Source: Rhabdornis inornatus | Lineage: Eukaryota; Chordata; Aves; Passeriformes; Rhabdornithidae | Assembly: GCA_013397075.1 (NCBI GenBank) | Contig: VWZS01006721.1 | Location: forward strand, 3,299,510-3,363,509 | Length of the DNA: 64,000 bases | Reading direction: 5' to 3' | Part shown: one piece after another, positions 50,345-62,357 of the stretch | How the letters are laid out: the number at the start of each line of letters is the position of its first letter | Position numbering within the stretch: the first letter of the stretch is position 1 | The notes under the pieces: model-generated | What the model saw: the letters and a program-made list of their open reading frames with translations, nothing else | Database searches by the model: none | Told to the model about the DNA's origin: nothing | Translations under genes and position numbers: made by a program

Positions 50345-53300
50345 GAAGGGCTCATTCTACAAAATGGCCAGACACCCCAAAGCAGAACTATAGAGAACCT
50401 GCATGTCACAATTGCTGCCTTCAGGGCCTTTCACAACTTAGCTCCTTTTTTCCTGTGCTTGTATGGTGGCTAGACAGGACCTTGTATCCAGATGGGGTTG
50501 GAAAACCATATGCAGCTCTGCACAGTTATGATGACCTCCTAAAAATGCTCCTTACCTTTTCCCACATGCTGTATTCTGCCTGAGGCACCTTTCCCAAACA
50601 GATCTGTGTAGTTGCTAAGCAGTCTGCATATCCTATGTTAATAATGCTGAGGTGGGAGGCTTGTTTAATACCTCACCTACTCAAAGGCAAAGCAGACAAG
50701 CCATGAAGGATAGAGGGTGATAAATTTTATCAGCCAGCCCAAGAAAGAAGGAAATAATGAAATCCAGTATCCTCAGAAACCTATTATTCTTCTTGAGAGA
50801 ACTGCCTCTTCTTTCTGGAAATATTGTTGGTATTTTCCCACGCTAGGACAACAGTGTAATGGCTGAAAAGAAAATTACTTCAGTGATTTTAATGTAAATA
50901 ATAAGTTGTGTGTTTGATATAATTTAATTATTTAATTATCCATGAAACTCTTAATTTCTGCTAGAAACCTGGTGTACATGAAGGTGAAGCAAAGTTACTG
51001 ACTTTGGAGCTAAACTGTCTCCAGAAGACACTCTCCATCCCTGGAACCTCTTGATTAAGCCAGATGAAGCCTGGCTGAAGTTAGCAAGACATATCAAATC
51101 ATGACCTCCATACAAACTTGGATTTTAGAGGAAGATTGAAAGCTAATAGTTGTTGTAGCCACAGTATTAGTAGTAGTAGTATTTCTTAAATACTTGTTAC
51201 ATAATATAGTAATATAAAATATGCAGCATATTGAATGTCTTTTAGCACTCAGCCTTCTGATAATCGGTTTCCGAGACACAGATTTTAAAGATGATTGGGC
51301 AGGTGCTTGGTGAGATGCTAGAAAGTGTCTACGAGATTAAAGTTTCCTTTGAGGATCTTATTAGTTTATCTGTGTTAGTGCCCCAACTCCATTAAAATTC
51401 AGGTTCACAGGCTTTATGACTGATGGTGTCATCAGATTGTGCACCTAATCTGATGAAAAGCCAGGCTGTTTACAGAAGGAATGGTTCTTCTCTTTCTTCA
51501 TTGCCCCAGCCTCATGGCCTGTTTTCCTTGCATCTGTCTGAATGATCATGTAGTTGCAAAGCAAAAAGAGAAAAAAACCTTTCTCTGTTGCCTTTTGAGA
51601 TAGCACAGTTATTCAGCCCAGTGCAGAGGAGCATCAAGGTTGATACCTAGGTGCTCATACCCCTCTGATCCTCTTTTTTCAGTTTTCTAATGTTATTCAG
51701 AAAAGCCAGGAATAAGTTAATGATTCAGGATATTAAAGTACCAATGGAATTAGGAGTGGTGAGTGTGCAGTAAGACATTGCTGATACTGCTCAACCATGG
51801 AGTGATGGGTACAAACAGCCAGCTCTGACTGCACATGCTGGAGCAGGGGGCAGAACTTGAGGTTTTGACTCGGCTGTGTGACAGAACAGCCCAGCCAGGG
51901 AAGCCTTGAGGCAGATCTGACCAGGGCACACTGTTTCTGCTTTGTCCCCTGGCCTTCTCACACCATTGTTCTGTCTAAAGCCAGGTCTACCCAGCCCTCT
52001 CCAGGATAACCACTCTGGTTATTAAACATCAGCGAAATGTTCTTCTAGGCTGTTTTATAGCCCTTTTTAGGGAAAGCAGCATATTAATGCAATCCTCCCC
52101 AAGCCTCAACGTAAGCAGAGAATAATTTAATTCTCTCATGCCAAAGCCAACCTACCAGTCAACCCTAACAACAACAAAAGCAGTAAAAATGCGGCTTTAA
52201 CAAGACACCTGACAAACTGCAGTGCTTCCCTAATTATCTCCTTGTCATATCTGTTTAGTGTGAATCATGAATTGATACTTGAGCAACCAGCATCCAGTGG
52301 ATGGAGCTTGGCAGTGCCTGCCAAGTCAGTGTGCAGAGCAGAGCAGAGCTCAGGCACATTTAAGGCCTTTTCCACGTATTTTTCTGTGTGAGATCACCAA
52401 GACTGCCAAGCTCTTGGGGCAGATACTACTGCTGCATGCACTACTCTTGATCCAGGATACCTGGACCCAGATTAAGCACTACAGTACAAAAACCAGTATC
52501 AGTTTCGCGTTTCTTCTGTACCTTGCTTGCAAATGTCTTCATTACACTGACAAAATTTAAGGACTTTTCAGTTTGTCTTGAGATAAACTTTATCAGTTGT
52601 ATCTGCAGTCCAGTGCTACACTGTATCTGTGATTGCACATAAAAAGAAAAGTTTACTTGCTAAATATAGTTGTGTACAGTTCAAGCACAAAATACACATT
52701 AAAGCTGATTACTGAAGTTCACTCATCTTGAATCATTTAAGGTTCAAAATTTAAGCAGTAAAGAGTAATTTTATTCCAGGCTTTCCCCATGAATATTATG
52801 GCATCATCCTGCGTGGGAGTTCCTCTACTATTATTGTAACATAATACCTAACAACATAGTACAATTCACCTGTTTGTAATTTATGTGGTATTTATGCGGC
52901 AAAGAAATGGATAAATTTTAGATTATGAAGTTAGAAAGAAGTGCTGATACCCTCACAGGCATAAACCTGGGTACTTTTTATTGCTGCTGTTGTACTCCTG
53001 CTGTAACCACCCAAGTTCTGTGTCTTCAGACTCACAAGACATCTGGGTGGGCAGGACCACTGTTCATCTGGCAAAACTCTCAGGGCCTTAAGTCCTCTGG
53101 GCCTCAGCGTTGCTGGACTTTAAAATGAGGTTAAAGTCATAGCCAAAACTGCCTATACATGTGAAAATTTACTGGCCTAAGTATAGGGATATAATTTTGC
53201 CAGTGTAGGCGTATCAGAATATTTTGCCACGTAGAAACATCTTGCACTTGTTGCTTCATATCTCCTTCCAGGAACGATGACTGAGTAAAAGCCAAAGTAT

Positions 53301-53487
53301 TTGTTAAAGAATCAGTTTCAGTTCAGTCTTGTTCGCGTAACACTTATCTGACTACTGTAAAGATCCCCGTAAACACAGCAGGCAGGAGAGGCTCGCTGTT
53401 CCACATGTGGGCTCCAAACTTTCAGCCAGTTCCACTTTGGAGCTGACACTTGCAGATCCAAATGGAGTTCAAGTTCATTTCAGCGGG
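50345..53487. other. Non-coding DNA upstream of the CpG island
   Basis: No exon or known repeat family was recognised. A short GCAGA tandem lies near 52,333-52,349. CpG frequency starts to rise at about 53,325. As the 3 kb before a CpG-island promoter, this is where proximal regulatory sites would be expected, but no site can be named with confidence. Confidence 0.5.
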
Positions 53488-53545
53488 ACAGTGCGTGAGG
53501 CTTCATTACTGTGGGTCTGAGTGCACAAGAAGCCTCACGCACTGT
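53488..53545. repeat. Perfect 17-bp inverted repeat upstream of CpG island
   Basis: The left arm 53488-53504 (ACAGTGCGTGAGGCTTC) is the exact reverse complement of the right arm 53529-53545, with a 24-nt loop. Each arm carries GTGCGTG, a match to the core of the xenobiotic/AHR-ARNT-type response element (T/G-N-GCGTG), so two cores face each other. The hairpin lies about 200 bp before the CpG island. It could be a regulatory palindrome, a small-RNA stem or the relic of a palindromic insertion. Confidence 0.88.
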
Positions 53546-54107
53546 GATGGGTTTACTCGCATAAGTGAAGAGTAAATGCGGCAATACCTATGGGCAGGAG
53601 GACGTCCAAGTGTAAAACACCTGGGGATACAGAGTGCTCTGTCATTGGGACGTATTACAGCAATTACTTCAGTATTAAGACTAGACCAAGTCAAGGCTGA
53701 ATCACCTGTGGCAAGCGGCAGGACATAATCCTGTTCGATCAGGAATTGACTTTAACTCCAAATCTGACAGCATCCGCCGCTTTCCCCGAAGCCCCGCTGC
53801 CGGAGCTCCCCAGCCTCTCCGGCGGGGCAGAAACGCCTTCTGAGCCGCAGTGAGGCTGTGGGAGGGGGCTCACAGCCGGGGCGGGTGTGGGGCTGTGGGT
53901 TAGGGCACACAGTGGCCGAGCCGTGCGGTGCCGGGCCGGGCCGGGGCCGCTCTCCGGCGGCGGGCGCAGCGCTCCCAGCGGGACCCGGCGGCGCGGCGGC
54001 GGGGGGCGGGAATTTGGGGAGGATCCCTGGCCGGGCCGGTGCGTGTGTGTGTGAGTGTGCCGGTGAGCGGCGCGGGGCGGCTCCGGCCGCCTGACGCCAG
54101 CCGGGCC

Positions 54108-54145
54108 ACATCCATCCCGATCCCGACCTGGATCCCGATCCCGGC
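54108..54145. repeat. Short ATCCCG/GATCCC reiteration in the island
   Basis: About five copies of ATCCCG-like hexamers (ATCCCGATCCCG, then after a CTG interruption GATCCCGATCCCG) lie in the putative 5' untranslated region. It is too short to be a true minisatellite but is a likely site of length variation. Confidence 0.7.
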
Positions 54146-54254
54146 GCGGAGGAGCTGCCTGCTGGCCGCCCGTCACCGCCCGCCAGCCGGTAACAACTTC
54201 GCGTCCCCCCGCGCCTCTCCCCGCTCACTGCCCGGGGCCGGGCGGCTGTGCCCG

Positions 54255-54294
54255 CACATCCTCCTTCTCCTCCTCCTCCTCCTCCTTCCCCCCC
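54255..54294. repeat. (CTC)n polypyrimidine tract in 5' UTR region
   Basis: A nearly pure C/T tract containing CTC CTC CTC units, just upstream of the candidate start codon. In the upstream continuation of the start-codon frame it would read as a proline-rich run, but no ATG precedes 54,389 in that frame, so it is more likely untranslated. Confidence 0.75.
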
Positions 54295-54388
54295 GCGGTC
54301 CGTGCCCGGCGCTGCCGCGGTGCTCTCCGGCCGCGGGCCGGGCGGGAGCGGCTCCGGGCAGCGCTGCGCTCCCGCTCTCCTCCCCGGC

Positions 54389-54444
54389 ATGATGGCGTCC
54401 CTGCGGCGGCCCGGCGGGGACCGCTCCCGGCTCCAAGTTGGTGG
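54389..54444 (+). CDS. Candidate first coding exon of an unidentified gene (partial)
   Basis: Two adjacent ATGs occur. The second (54392) has A at -3 and G at +4, a strong Kozak context. The reading is MMASLRRPGGDRSRLQVG, a short basic N-terminus with no signal peptide or domain. Two donors are possible: TTG|GTGGGT at 54,441 (phase 1) and TGG|GTATGT at 54,445 (phase 2, the better consensus). The frame is also open upstream but with no earlier ATG. Position at the 3' side of the CpG island fits a first exon followed by a long first intron running beyond the window. I do not recognise the protein from so few residues. It may equally be an unspliced chance frame, with translation starting in a later exon. 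Confidence 0.4.
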
Positions 54445-54639
54445 GTATGTGCCGTGCCGGGCCCGGCGGGCGGCTCAGCCCTTCCCCGCCGGGAAGCCGC
54501 CGGCCTGCGGCTCCTCCCCGGCCCCGGCCCCATCGTGGCCCGCGGGGACGCGGCGGAGCCCGGCCGGCCGGGGCAGGGGCCGCCTTTGTGTGTGCGGGAA
54601 CAGCCCTTCCTCCCGCCTTGGCCCAGCCGCGTCCCTCTC

Positions 54640-54757
54640 CCTCTAATTTATCTTCTTTCTTCTTTTTCCCCTCTTCCTTTCTTTCCGCAGCCCCTTCCCC
54701 TCCTGCTTTGTTGGTTTTTTTTCCCCCCTCCACTCCCCTCCCCTTCTTTCTTCTTTA
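54640..54757. repeat. Long polypyrimidine tract with an acceptor-like CAG
   Basis: About 115 bases are almost all C or T, ending at the TTTAATG near 54,754. Within it, CTTCCTTTCTTTCCGCAG (ending 54,690), preceded by a branch-point-like CTCTAAT at 54,641-54,647, is an excellent splice acceptor by sequence. The following bases remain pyrimidine-only and do not look coding, so the acceptor is probably incidental. Such tracts can form triplex (H-) DNA. Confidence 0.8.
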
Positions 54758-57700
54758 ATGACAAATCTGTGCTTAGAGGTCAAGGAAAGTTCACTTTTTT
54801 TTTTTTCTTTTCCCTGTTAGAGGGTTTGGATGCTTGAGATTTTCCCCCTCCTCAGTATAGTTGCTTCATATACTCGTGCAACCAAATAATCTTATCCTGA
54901 ATATAGATCTTTAAAGCTTATTAAAATTTACTGGCGTGGAAACATTCAGTCATGCGTTCGAAAGGATCTGGGCCAAATAGTGACTTTTTTTTTTAAATAT
55001 AAACTGAAGTCAGAGGGAGTTCTGACCGAGGCAGGGTTGCTGTGATTTGTGATTGCTCTTTTGTTAGATCAATCTGAAGAAGGTACGTAGTCCAGCCTTA
55101 CAGTTTGCTTTTACAGTATTTGGATAACAACAGTTTATTCTGAAAAAATACTTCTAATCTGAAAATTAATCGTTATTTTGGTGTATTTCAGGATAAAATG
55201 ATGCTCACTGCATGTCTACAGTTTTATTTGGGGAAGTATTTTAAACAGAGGTTAACAAAAACAGTGTTGTTAGAGCCAGATGGGGAGGAGTAGAAGTAGA
55301 TGTGTATTTCAGATACAGGCAAATGGAAAAGATCGTTGCCTGAAACATGTCAGTGTTTAATGGATGTCAGCGTTCAAAGATACTGCTCCTTAAAACTAGC
55401 ATGCCTCTTAGGAAAGAGCTGTCATAGCTTATAGTTTGAATCTTTTGCACACAGAGGGGAAGTCAGAAAAAGAAAACTTGTTTAATATTTTTTCTTCCAA
55501 TAGTTACATGTGTTTTTAAGCAGCACTCAGGAGTAAGAATAAAAACTATAGCTTACCCAGCCCACAGAGAACACTCCTCTGTGCAGGTGTGTGTCTGTAA
55601 TTCTTCATGTGGCTGACTGTATGCACCTTGTCGTGTCAAACAATAGGAGCAAATCATGTGAGGGAACCTAAGTTTGGCTTAATTTTTTCTCTTACTTGTG
55701 AGTAATGACTTGGCTGAATTATGTGATGTGAGTTTTTTAGTTGCAGCTGATTAATACTTAATTTCCCCCTTGAACCAAAGAGCAGTGCTATGAAGCTTTT
55801 TCAAGATTCTTATTGGATTTTAGTGCAGGTTTTGAGTGCTTACTTCTCTGTTGTGACTGGAAGAACATCAGCATGAAAATGAGAGAGATCTGGCCCTTTT
55901 TGGAGTTCTTGCTGTGGTCTTAGGGATGAAGTCTTGCAATTTACTTCAGACTGTAAGTAGGCGCTTGAGAGAAATTTCCCTTGATTTGGGTGATTTGGAA
56001 GCCAGAAGGCTTCCACAGCTATGAGAAATGATCAGTTCAAGGCATGATCAGGTTACCCTAAGGGTAGGGATTTGTCCTTGCATTTGTTTTGACCCCATTA
56101 CCACTGGGTATGTAATCAAATACATTTTTTTCCTACTCTGTTCTGTTCAACTTGCTTTTTTGTGTACCCTTGAAGATGTGATGATCTGATACATTTGAGA
56201 GAAGTGACTGAGTAAACAGATGGAGATCTTTCTGTTTTGGTATAAATATTAACTATCAAATCAAATATTTGAAAACTGATGAGTTTGGTGTTTGCTTTTC
56301 CTCTGTAGTTTGAAAACAGAAGTAAAGAGCTGAACGTGAAGAAAAACAATACAAAGGTTAATAGAAGCGCTACTTGTGTTTCTGAGTACTGGGAAATTAT
56401 TCAGATGAAACTATTAATTTCTTTGCTTGCTATAAAGATTTAAATATGAAAAACGAAGAGGTTATGACTGTTTTGTTGTTTTTTGTTTTTTTTTATTAAA
56501 GCATGAATGCATTGGATATTACATATTGCCAGTGTTCTGCTCTGTACAGCCCAAGCTGTGTGTGTAAAATATCATTTGAGTAGTCTTACAGGCCTAATGG
56601 AGGCATCATCTCAGCTTTATAAATAATGTAAGTTGTGTATAATGTGGAGTCCCCAGAGACTGCAGAGAAAGCATCCTTACCAGCCTTTTCAACCTGCTGG
56701 AGATCTTAAATTGATTTACAGCACTGAACTGGTGCAAAATGATACATCAGGATGACACAGGGTCAACCTGTAAAAGTCTATGATGTGAGCCTGTTAGTTC
56801 AGTCATCATAATTAAACCATATTATGAGGGCAGCGAAGCAAGTGTCTGTGACGTGTCCCATTGTGCTTCAGATACAGCTGGTTTAAGAATCAAATAAAGA
56901 GAGCACCGTGTGTATTATTTAAGTTATGCAATGAGTAGTTGAAATAAAAGTTTGTGTCTCTGTGAAGAGTAAAAGCTGAACCAATTTAGGTTGACTCTCA
57001 GCCTCTTCCTTGCAGTGTTTAGGAGCTGAAATAGATGAAGAAGGCGTGTGCAGCTTTGGGATGTGTGTGTGGGGAAGTGGTTGTGAGTGAATCTCTGAAA
57101 TTTATACATCCTTTCTCAAGGATCAGCTAGACTTTACCTGCAGACTGTGCTATCAGATACCAAGGGAACAAACAGGCAAACAAGCCAGTTGTTTGGCTTT
57201 TTCCCCCTGGTATTTCTATCCTACTGAAGTTTGTAACTGCCTGTTGAAACATTCCTGCAGATCTTGAACTATATGGCCAAACTTCTTCTAGAAGAGACTG
57301 TAATTTTAAATATGAGTTGGCATAGCTCACTTTTCTTAGTGAAGACAACTGTGGCTTCAGATTCGTGTTTTCCTCTAACAGCCCTAGAAAAGAGCATGCC
57401 ATGGGTAGTAAAATGTTTGCTAAATACTCAGCATCTTAGGTCTTGCTTTTTCTGCTGGTAAAATCACTATGATGTGTTTTGGGAAAAATCCTGCAAAAAC
57501 GACTTTTTTTTCTTCTTTCTGCTAGTCACTGTGCTGCTTGGGGATTTGAGAGTTTTGCATTTGTTAGTGTTTAAACCAGCTCCACATACCTGAATTGGTG
57601 TGAATTTTTAATTCTTCCAGCCCAGAAAGAAGCATTCCTTATTTTTAATCATAAATATAAGTAATAAAATAATTTCGAGGCATGCAAGTGAAGCAGACAA

Positions 57701-60700
57701 AATAAATGGTCACTAGTGGTAAGAGGTTTATTAGTCTCCAGGTTCAGTTGCACCTCAACAGCATGTGCTTTAGCTGAGGTGCTTTTTGAGTGGCAGATAA
57801 AGGAATTAAAGCTCACTTTGGAGTGCAGTGGCTTATAAAATGTGGATATGGAGCTGTGACACTGCTGTGTCAGTGCAGATGAAGAAACGACTGTATTGGA
57901 GAGAGAGCCATAAAATCTGTGAAAATGAAAGTCAGATTGCACAAATTGCTTTATGGTCAGTGAAGTGATCCTACCGATGTGTGGGGGTTTTGTTTTTTGT
58001 TGGTTTTGTTTCTGTTTTTTATTTTTAAAATTTCTGGTTTAGGTTTTCATGACAGACTTACTCAGTTTTGCTTTCAGAGTTAGGAAAGGTCTGTTCTGCT
58101 CATAAAAGCTTCACTGTTTTTCCCTGTAGTAACAGCAGACTAATGTTCTTCCACTGACCTTTCTTCTGTGTATAGCAAAAAAACTGAATGCATACCAGTC
58201 TTAATAATTAAAAGATGATATGCAGTTCCTAGTTTTCCTTTGAAATGTACTGAGTGGAAAAGTCAAGTTTAAAATATAAACCCCAACTTGGCAAGCGAGG
58301 TGTAAAATGCTGGTGACTTACAGGTTTATCTACTCTGGCATCTTGCAATTCTCAAGCTATTTTGCTCAAGCTGTAGAACAGCAGAGAGAATTTTTATGTT
58401 AGAATGGAGGGTTTTACTTGGGATGGGAAGAAGTTATTTTAAATTGATACTTTTAAAGTTTTAGTGTTGTATCCCTGCAGTCTGAGGTATTTCCATTAGA
58501 ATGTCACTGCTCTTCAAGGTTTGAAATAACCAGTGAAAATGTTCGATTGGGCCTTTTGTGGAGGGCTTTACAGAGGGGGATTCAGGGATGAGGACACCCT
58601 TGGATAATGGCTGCCACAAAGATCCCTATCCTCCTCCTCAGACAAATGGTAATTTGCATTACAGAAGCTTTTCGGGTTGCTGTGTATTTGAGTGGGGGAT
58701 GCCTGTGTTTTTTAGTGGGATAGAGAAGGCAAACATTTCAAAAAATGGGCTGATTTCAAGGAATGAAAACATTTTCTAGAACGAACCCAGATCATACAGG
58801 ATTGTCTCTCTGCATCCATTTGTCACCTGCATGTGTTGGCACTAGAAGTTCCTCCCAGTTTAATAGGAACAAAGGTTGAGCACAGTAGTCCTAATTGGAC
58901 TATGTGAGGTCAAGTGTTCCACGCATGAAATGCTGCGCTCTGTTGAGCTGTGGAGATGGGTCCATTTGTATTATTTTTTGAGTGTGGGAAAGGAGGAAGG
59001 ATGTGTCAGAAACTGTGGCAGTGGGATTGCTCTGGTGGAAGGGTTGTGGGGCCGTCGTGCCGCACAGCAGCTGGGTTGAGCCGTCCTTGGATTCCAGAAG
59101 GTTTTCTGCAAGCATGGATTGCTTTGCTCAGTTGTGCTCTTCTGGTGGTTGCTGGCTTGGAGACTGTGTAGAAGCTGGGTTTAGATCAGTGGTTGAATCA
59201 TTTTTCTTCCTGTAGCTAGACTTGCCAGAGTAGGGAAGCTGACTAGTAGAGCCATTCTGGACACTTGCACAGTTTGGTTGTTCTAACATAACTCTGTAAT
59301 TATTTTGGACTATGTCACTTTCATTCCAATATGTGTTACCCACTCAGGAGAGTGATATTAGAACAGATGTCACCAGTCTCTCCCATTTGGTTCTTCCCCC
59401 ACCCTTTCTCCAGGCATGCACAGGCGAAGTCTAGAGTACAAGGAGGAAAACAAATTATTTTTAAACATGCCTTTATATAAGTCATTATATTTAGGCACTG
59501 TTCAAAGCAGTATCATCCAAACCCAACTATTATGTTGAGTTGGCATGTAAGCAAATCATTAATGTGGTTCACCAGTGATTTCTGAAGCATTATTTCATAT
59601 TTCTGTACTCATAAAGGGAACACTCTTCCCAACATGGCAGCAGATGAGACTGTCTAAGCCAGTGTAGACAGTCTGAATTATAGCACTTAATGGTATTCAG
59701 AAGTATATCACTTGCATGTTTTTGTCATTAAAACTACTAAAATGCCAATCCACATCAAAGTGATCCATGGACTGTCAATCCAGTATTGGGTAACTTGAAA
59801 ATAAGATACCCATTAAAAATTTTGCAGTGCTGAAGTGATTATAGACAGAATCATGAGAGTTTTTGCTGTCTCCTCATGTCTGTCCTCAGCATGGGTGTAA
59901 GAATCACATCTGCCCTCCAGTTTTGACTGATGGACCTTACTTCCTTCAGTACTTGGAACTTGTTTGAGGAGAAGCTGAAAATACGTCCTCTCAATACAGA
60001 TTCAATCCATGAGTAGAACTTGGATTTCAGAGTTTGAAGCATTACAAAGTTTCTTCTACAGAGGTGGCAAGACTGATGTACATGTTTAAGGGCATACCTA
60101 AGTAGATGAAAGCAAAAAAAGCATATGTGCACACACTTGACACTTCTGTAGCAGGTTGAGAAGTTTTCCATGAGTTCAGAAAACCTGGTATGTTCAGATT
60201 GATTGGTGCATGCAGTGACCGTAGTTGAAGGTACCTTTACTTGGTTTTCTTTCTCACTTTGTTCAACACTGCAAACTGGTATCTCATTCTTCTGTATTTA
60301 CATGAAAGATTAAATTACTGAGATATTTTTCTTGTGAATAATTTCAGACTTCTGATTTCAAGCATTTTAAGGCATTGAAAATAGTTTCAGCATTCTGACT
60401 AGTGTAGCATGTTGAAACCAGGGCATGAGACTCTTAAAGATGTTTTATTCTTACAGTGGTGTGTATATAGGATCCTTCAAGTGGATAGGTATGCTGTATG
60501 TGTGTGTGGACATATGAATACCTAAAATAATAGTCACTACTGTTGAAAGTTAAATTGTTTGGATCAGATAAAGGCAGGCTACACCTATATATAGTTGAGA
60601 AGAGCCTGTAAATTTATCGAGGTCTGTGTATGTAATAACTATTTATATATAAATACTTAAATGCCGCTTAAATGCTTAAAATCAGTTTTGGTTAAAGATG

Positions 60701-62208
60701 AAGTAAATAACTGGAGAATCATGTTGCAACAAATTGTGGCTTCCCCTTAAATGTGTTCCTAAGGGTGATAGGAGGAGGAAACATCTGCTGTTTGGTCAGA
60801 TGCTGTTAATGAGCTGCATATTTGACTTCATTCTGCCAGTGTATTTCACCTTTGTATCTGTTAGGTTTCATTTGAATATTGACGTGGGAGGAATTAATCA
60901 AGCACCCTTGTTGTCTTAATAGTAAGGACTTTGATTCAGCTGATATGTTGAAGGAAAAATATGTAGCTTGCAACTGGACATACTTTCTGTGGCAGGGGAG
61001 AGAGGGGTCCCAACATTTTGTCAAGGTAAACGTGGTGATGTGCGTAAGAGACAGGGCGGAAGGTGTTGTGGAACTGACATCTCCTGCTCTTTCAGTTGAT
61101 GATTTAATTCTCTGGAGTGTCCCTGTAATTTATCTGGAATTATATCCTGATGAATAGCAAAAAATGTATGGGTTGGGTTTTTTTTGTTCTCTGTTGTTTT
61201 TTAACTCCTTGTCCTTTTTTTTCTAGCCCTCCCAAGATGTTGTAAAACAAACTCTGCTAGTGTTTTGGTAGGACAAAATAGTTGGCAGAACACCCTTGCT
61301 CACTGTTGGCCAGTTGTCTTTTTTCCAAGGGTTTCCAAGCTGTCCTACATGAAGCAAGAAATTTACTTTCACGTTAGGCCACACACTAGCACCTGCTTAG
61401 GAGTGTAGATTCTGCTCCCAGGTCCTGAGAAGTTACTAAAACTGGCTCATCAATAAAACAAAGTCCTGTTTGATGAAGGATTTTTCTTTTGGTATCTAAA
61501 TGCTCTGCTGGGAAATTTGACGTATTTTTACCACTGTTATGGTTTCTGGGCTGAAATATACTTTGAGGAAGGTGGGTTTGGATTTATTTTAATCCAGGAA
61601 GGGCTTTAGTCAGGTAAGTAAAACTACAAACTACAAGATGATTTTTTTTTTCTGTTGACTTTATTCCATGTGTAATAAAATAATCCATCCTGCCTTTGCA
61701 GATAGGTTGGGAGACAAACAGGATGTGAAAATGACAGGGCTTAGTCGTGGTTGCTTAAGGTATATGGTGCTACAGTGATGACTGTGGGATGGGAACCTCT
61801 GTGGATGAGAATCTTCCAGTAGCTCACAACTAGTGAAAAATGGGGTGGAAAAGTGGCTTCTTACCTGGGCTGTATGTGAAGCAAGGTGTCTGTGATGAGG
61901 AATTGGTTTTAATGGAACAGACCCATACATGAAGCCAAACTTATGGGTAAAAGCATGAAGGGAAGAAGAGTGAGGCAGCTCAGAAGGCTTCTGGATTCTC
62001 TGAAGTGGTCAAAATCAGGGAGAAAGCAGATTTCTTGTGCCTCTGCCTGTGCCCAGCAAACAGAGCTCAGTCCCTACCTCAGTGTAGCAGCACTTGATGT
62101 GATGCTGTAGTTGTGCCAAGGCAGGCAGGGTTCTATCCAGTTTTCTTGAACCAATTGCTTTCCAGATGCTTGACCAAATTAATTGGCAGGTGGTTGTTTT
62201 GAGAACTT
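54758..62208. other. Probable intron 1 of the CpG-island gene
   Basis: AT-rich DNA downstream of the candidate donor. No open frame here has recognisable protein content and no convincing acceptor/open frame/donor trio was found. T/G low-complexity stretches occur near 56,470-56,495 and 57,984-58,028. A 10-bp inverted repeat is at 59,647-59,674. The assignment to an intron rests only on the candidate exon at 54,389-54,444. Confidence 0.45.
59647..59674. repeat. 10-bp inverted repeat of AGACTGTCTA
   Basis: AGACTGTCTA (59647-59656) and its exact reverse complement TAGACAGTCT (59665-59674) are separated by 8 bases. The arms hold four AGAC/GTCT boxes, the core recognised by the SMAD MH1 domain, in 28 bp. 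Chance cannot be excluded. Confidence 0.75.
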
Positions 62209-62357
62209 CACAGAACCGCAGGATGGCTGAGATTGGAAGGGGCCTCTGGAGGTCATCTGGTCCAGCTCCCTGCTCAATCATGGCCATATAGATTGCCTAG
62301 TACCATATTTGGATTACTTCTGTTTTTCCAGCTGTGTGACAACTGCTCTATTATTTT
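62209..62357 (-). mobile_element. CR1 LINE 3' fragment, antisense
   Basis: Reverse-orientation CR1 3' UTR. Top-strand blocks are 'cacagaaccgcaggatggct', 'gagattggaaggggcctctg', 'gaggtcatctggtccagctc' and 'cctgctcaatcatggccata', then a decayed continuation to about 'tgacaactgctct'. This is the subfamily whose sense strand ends near 'ggacctctggaggtcatct' reversed. It inserted antisense to the presumed host gene. Confidence 0.92.

Larger units (their letters stand above)
53745..54640 (+). promoter_or_regulatory. CpG island promoter
   Basis: About 900 bases are very rich in G+C with dense CpG, sharply different from the AT-rich flanks. GC boxes (GGGCGG-type, Sp1/KLF sites) are at about 53,877-53,888, 53,999-54,010 and 54,071-54,081. 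No TATA box is evident, as is usual for such promoters. The + strand contains an ATG in a good Kozak setting, followed by a splice donor near the 3' side of the island, which favours + as the gene direction. Islands often initiate in both directions, so a divergent transcript is possible. The start site itself cannot be placed from sequence alone. Confidence 0.92.

Noticed and set aside
53752..54390. 212-codon open frame on the - strand across the CpG island, with others of 145-186 codons on both strands
   Set aside because: Very GC-rich DNA has few stop codons. The translations are low-complexity Pro/Arg/Gly/Ala and overlap in several frames and on both strands. No domain is visible.
53928..54392. 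154-codon + strand frame in the island
   Set aside because: Same composition artefact. It is in a different frame from the strong-Kozak ATG and encodes Pro/Arg/Leu-rich low complexity.
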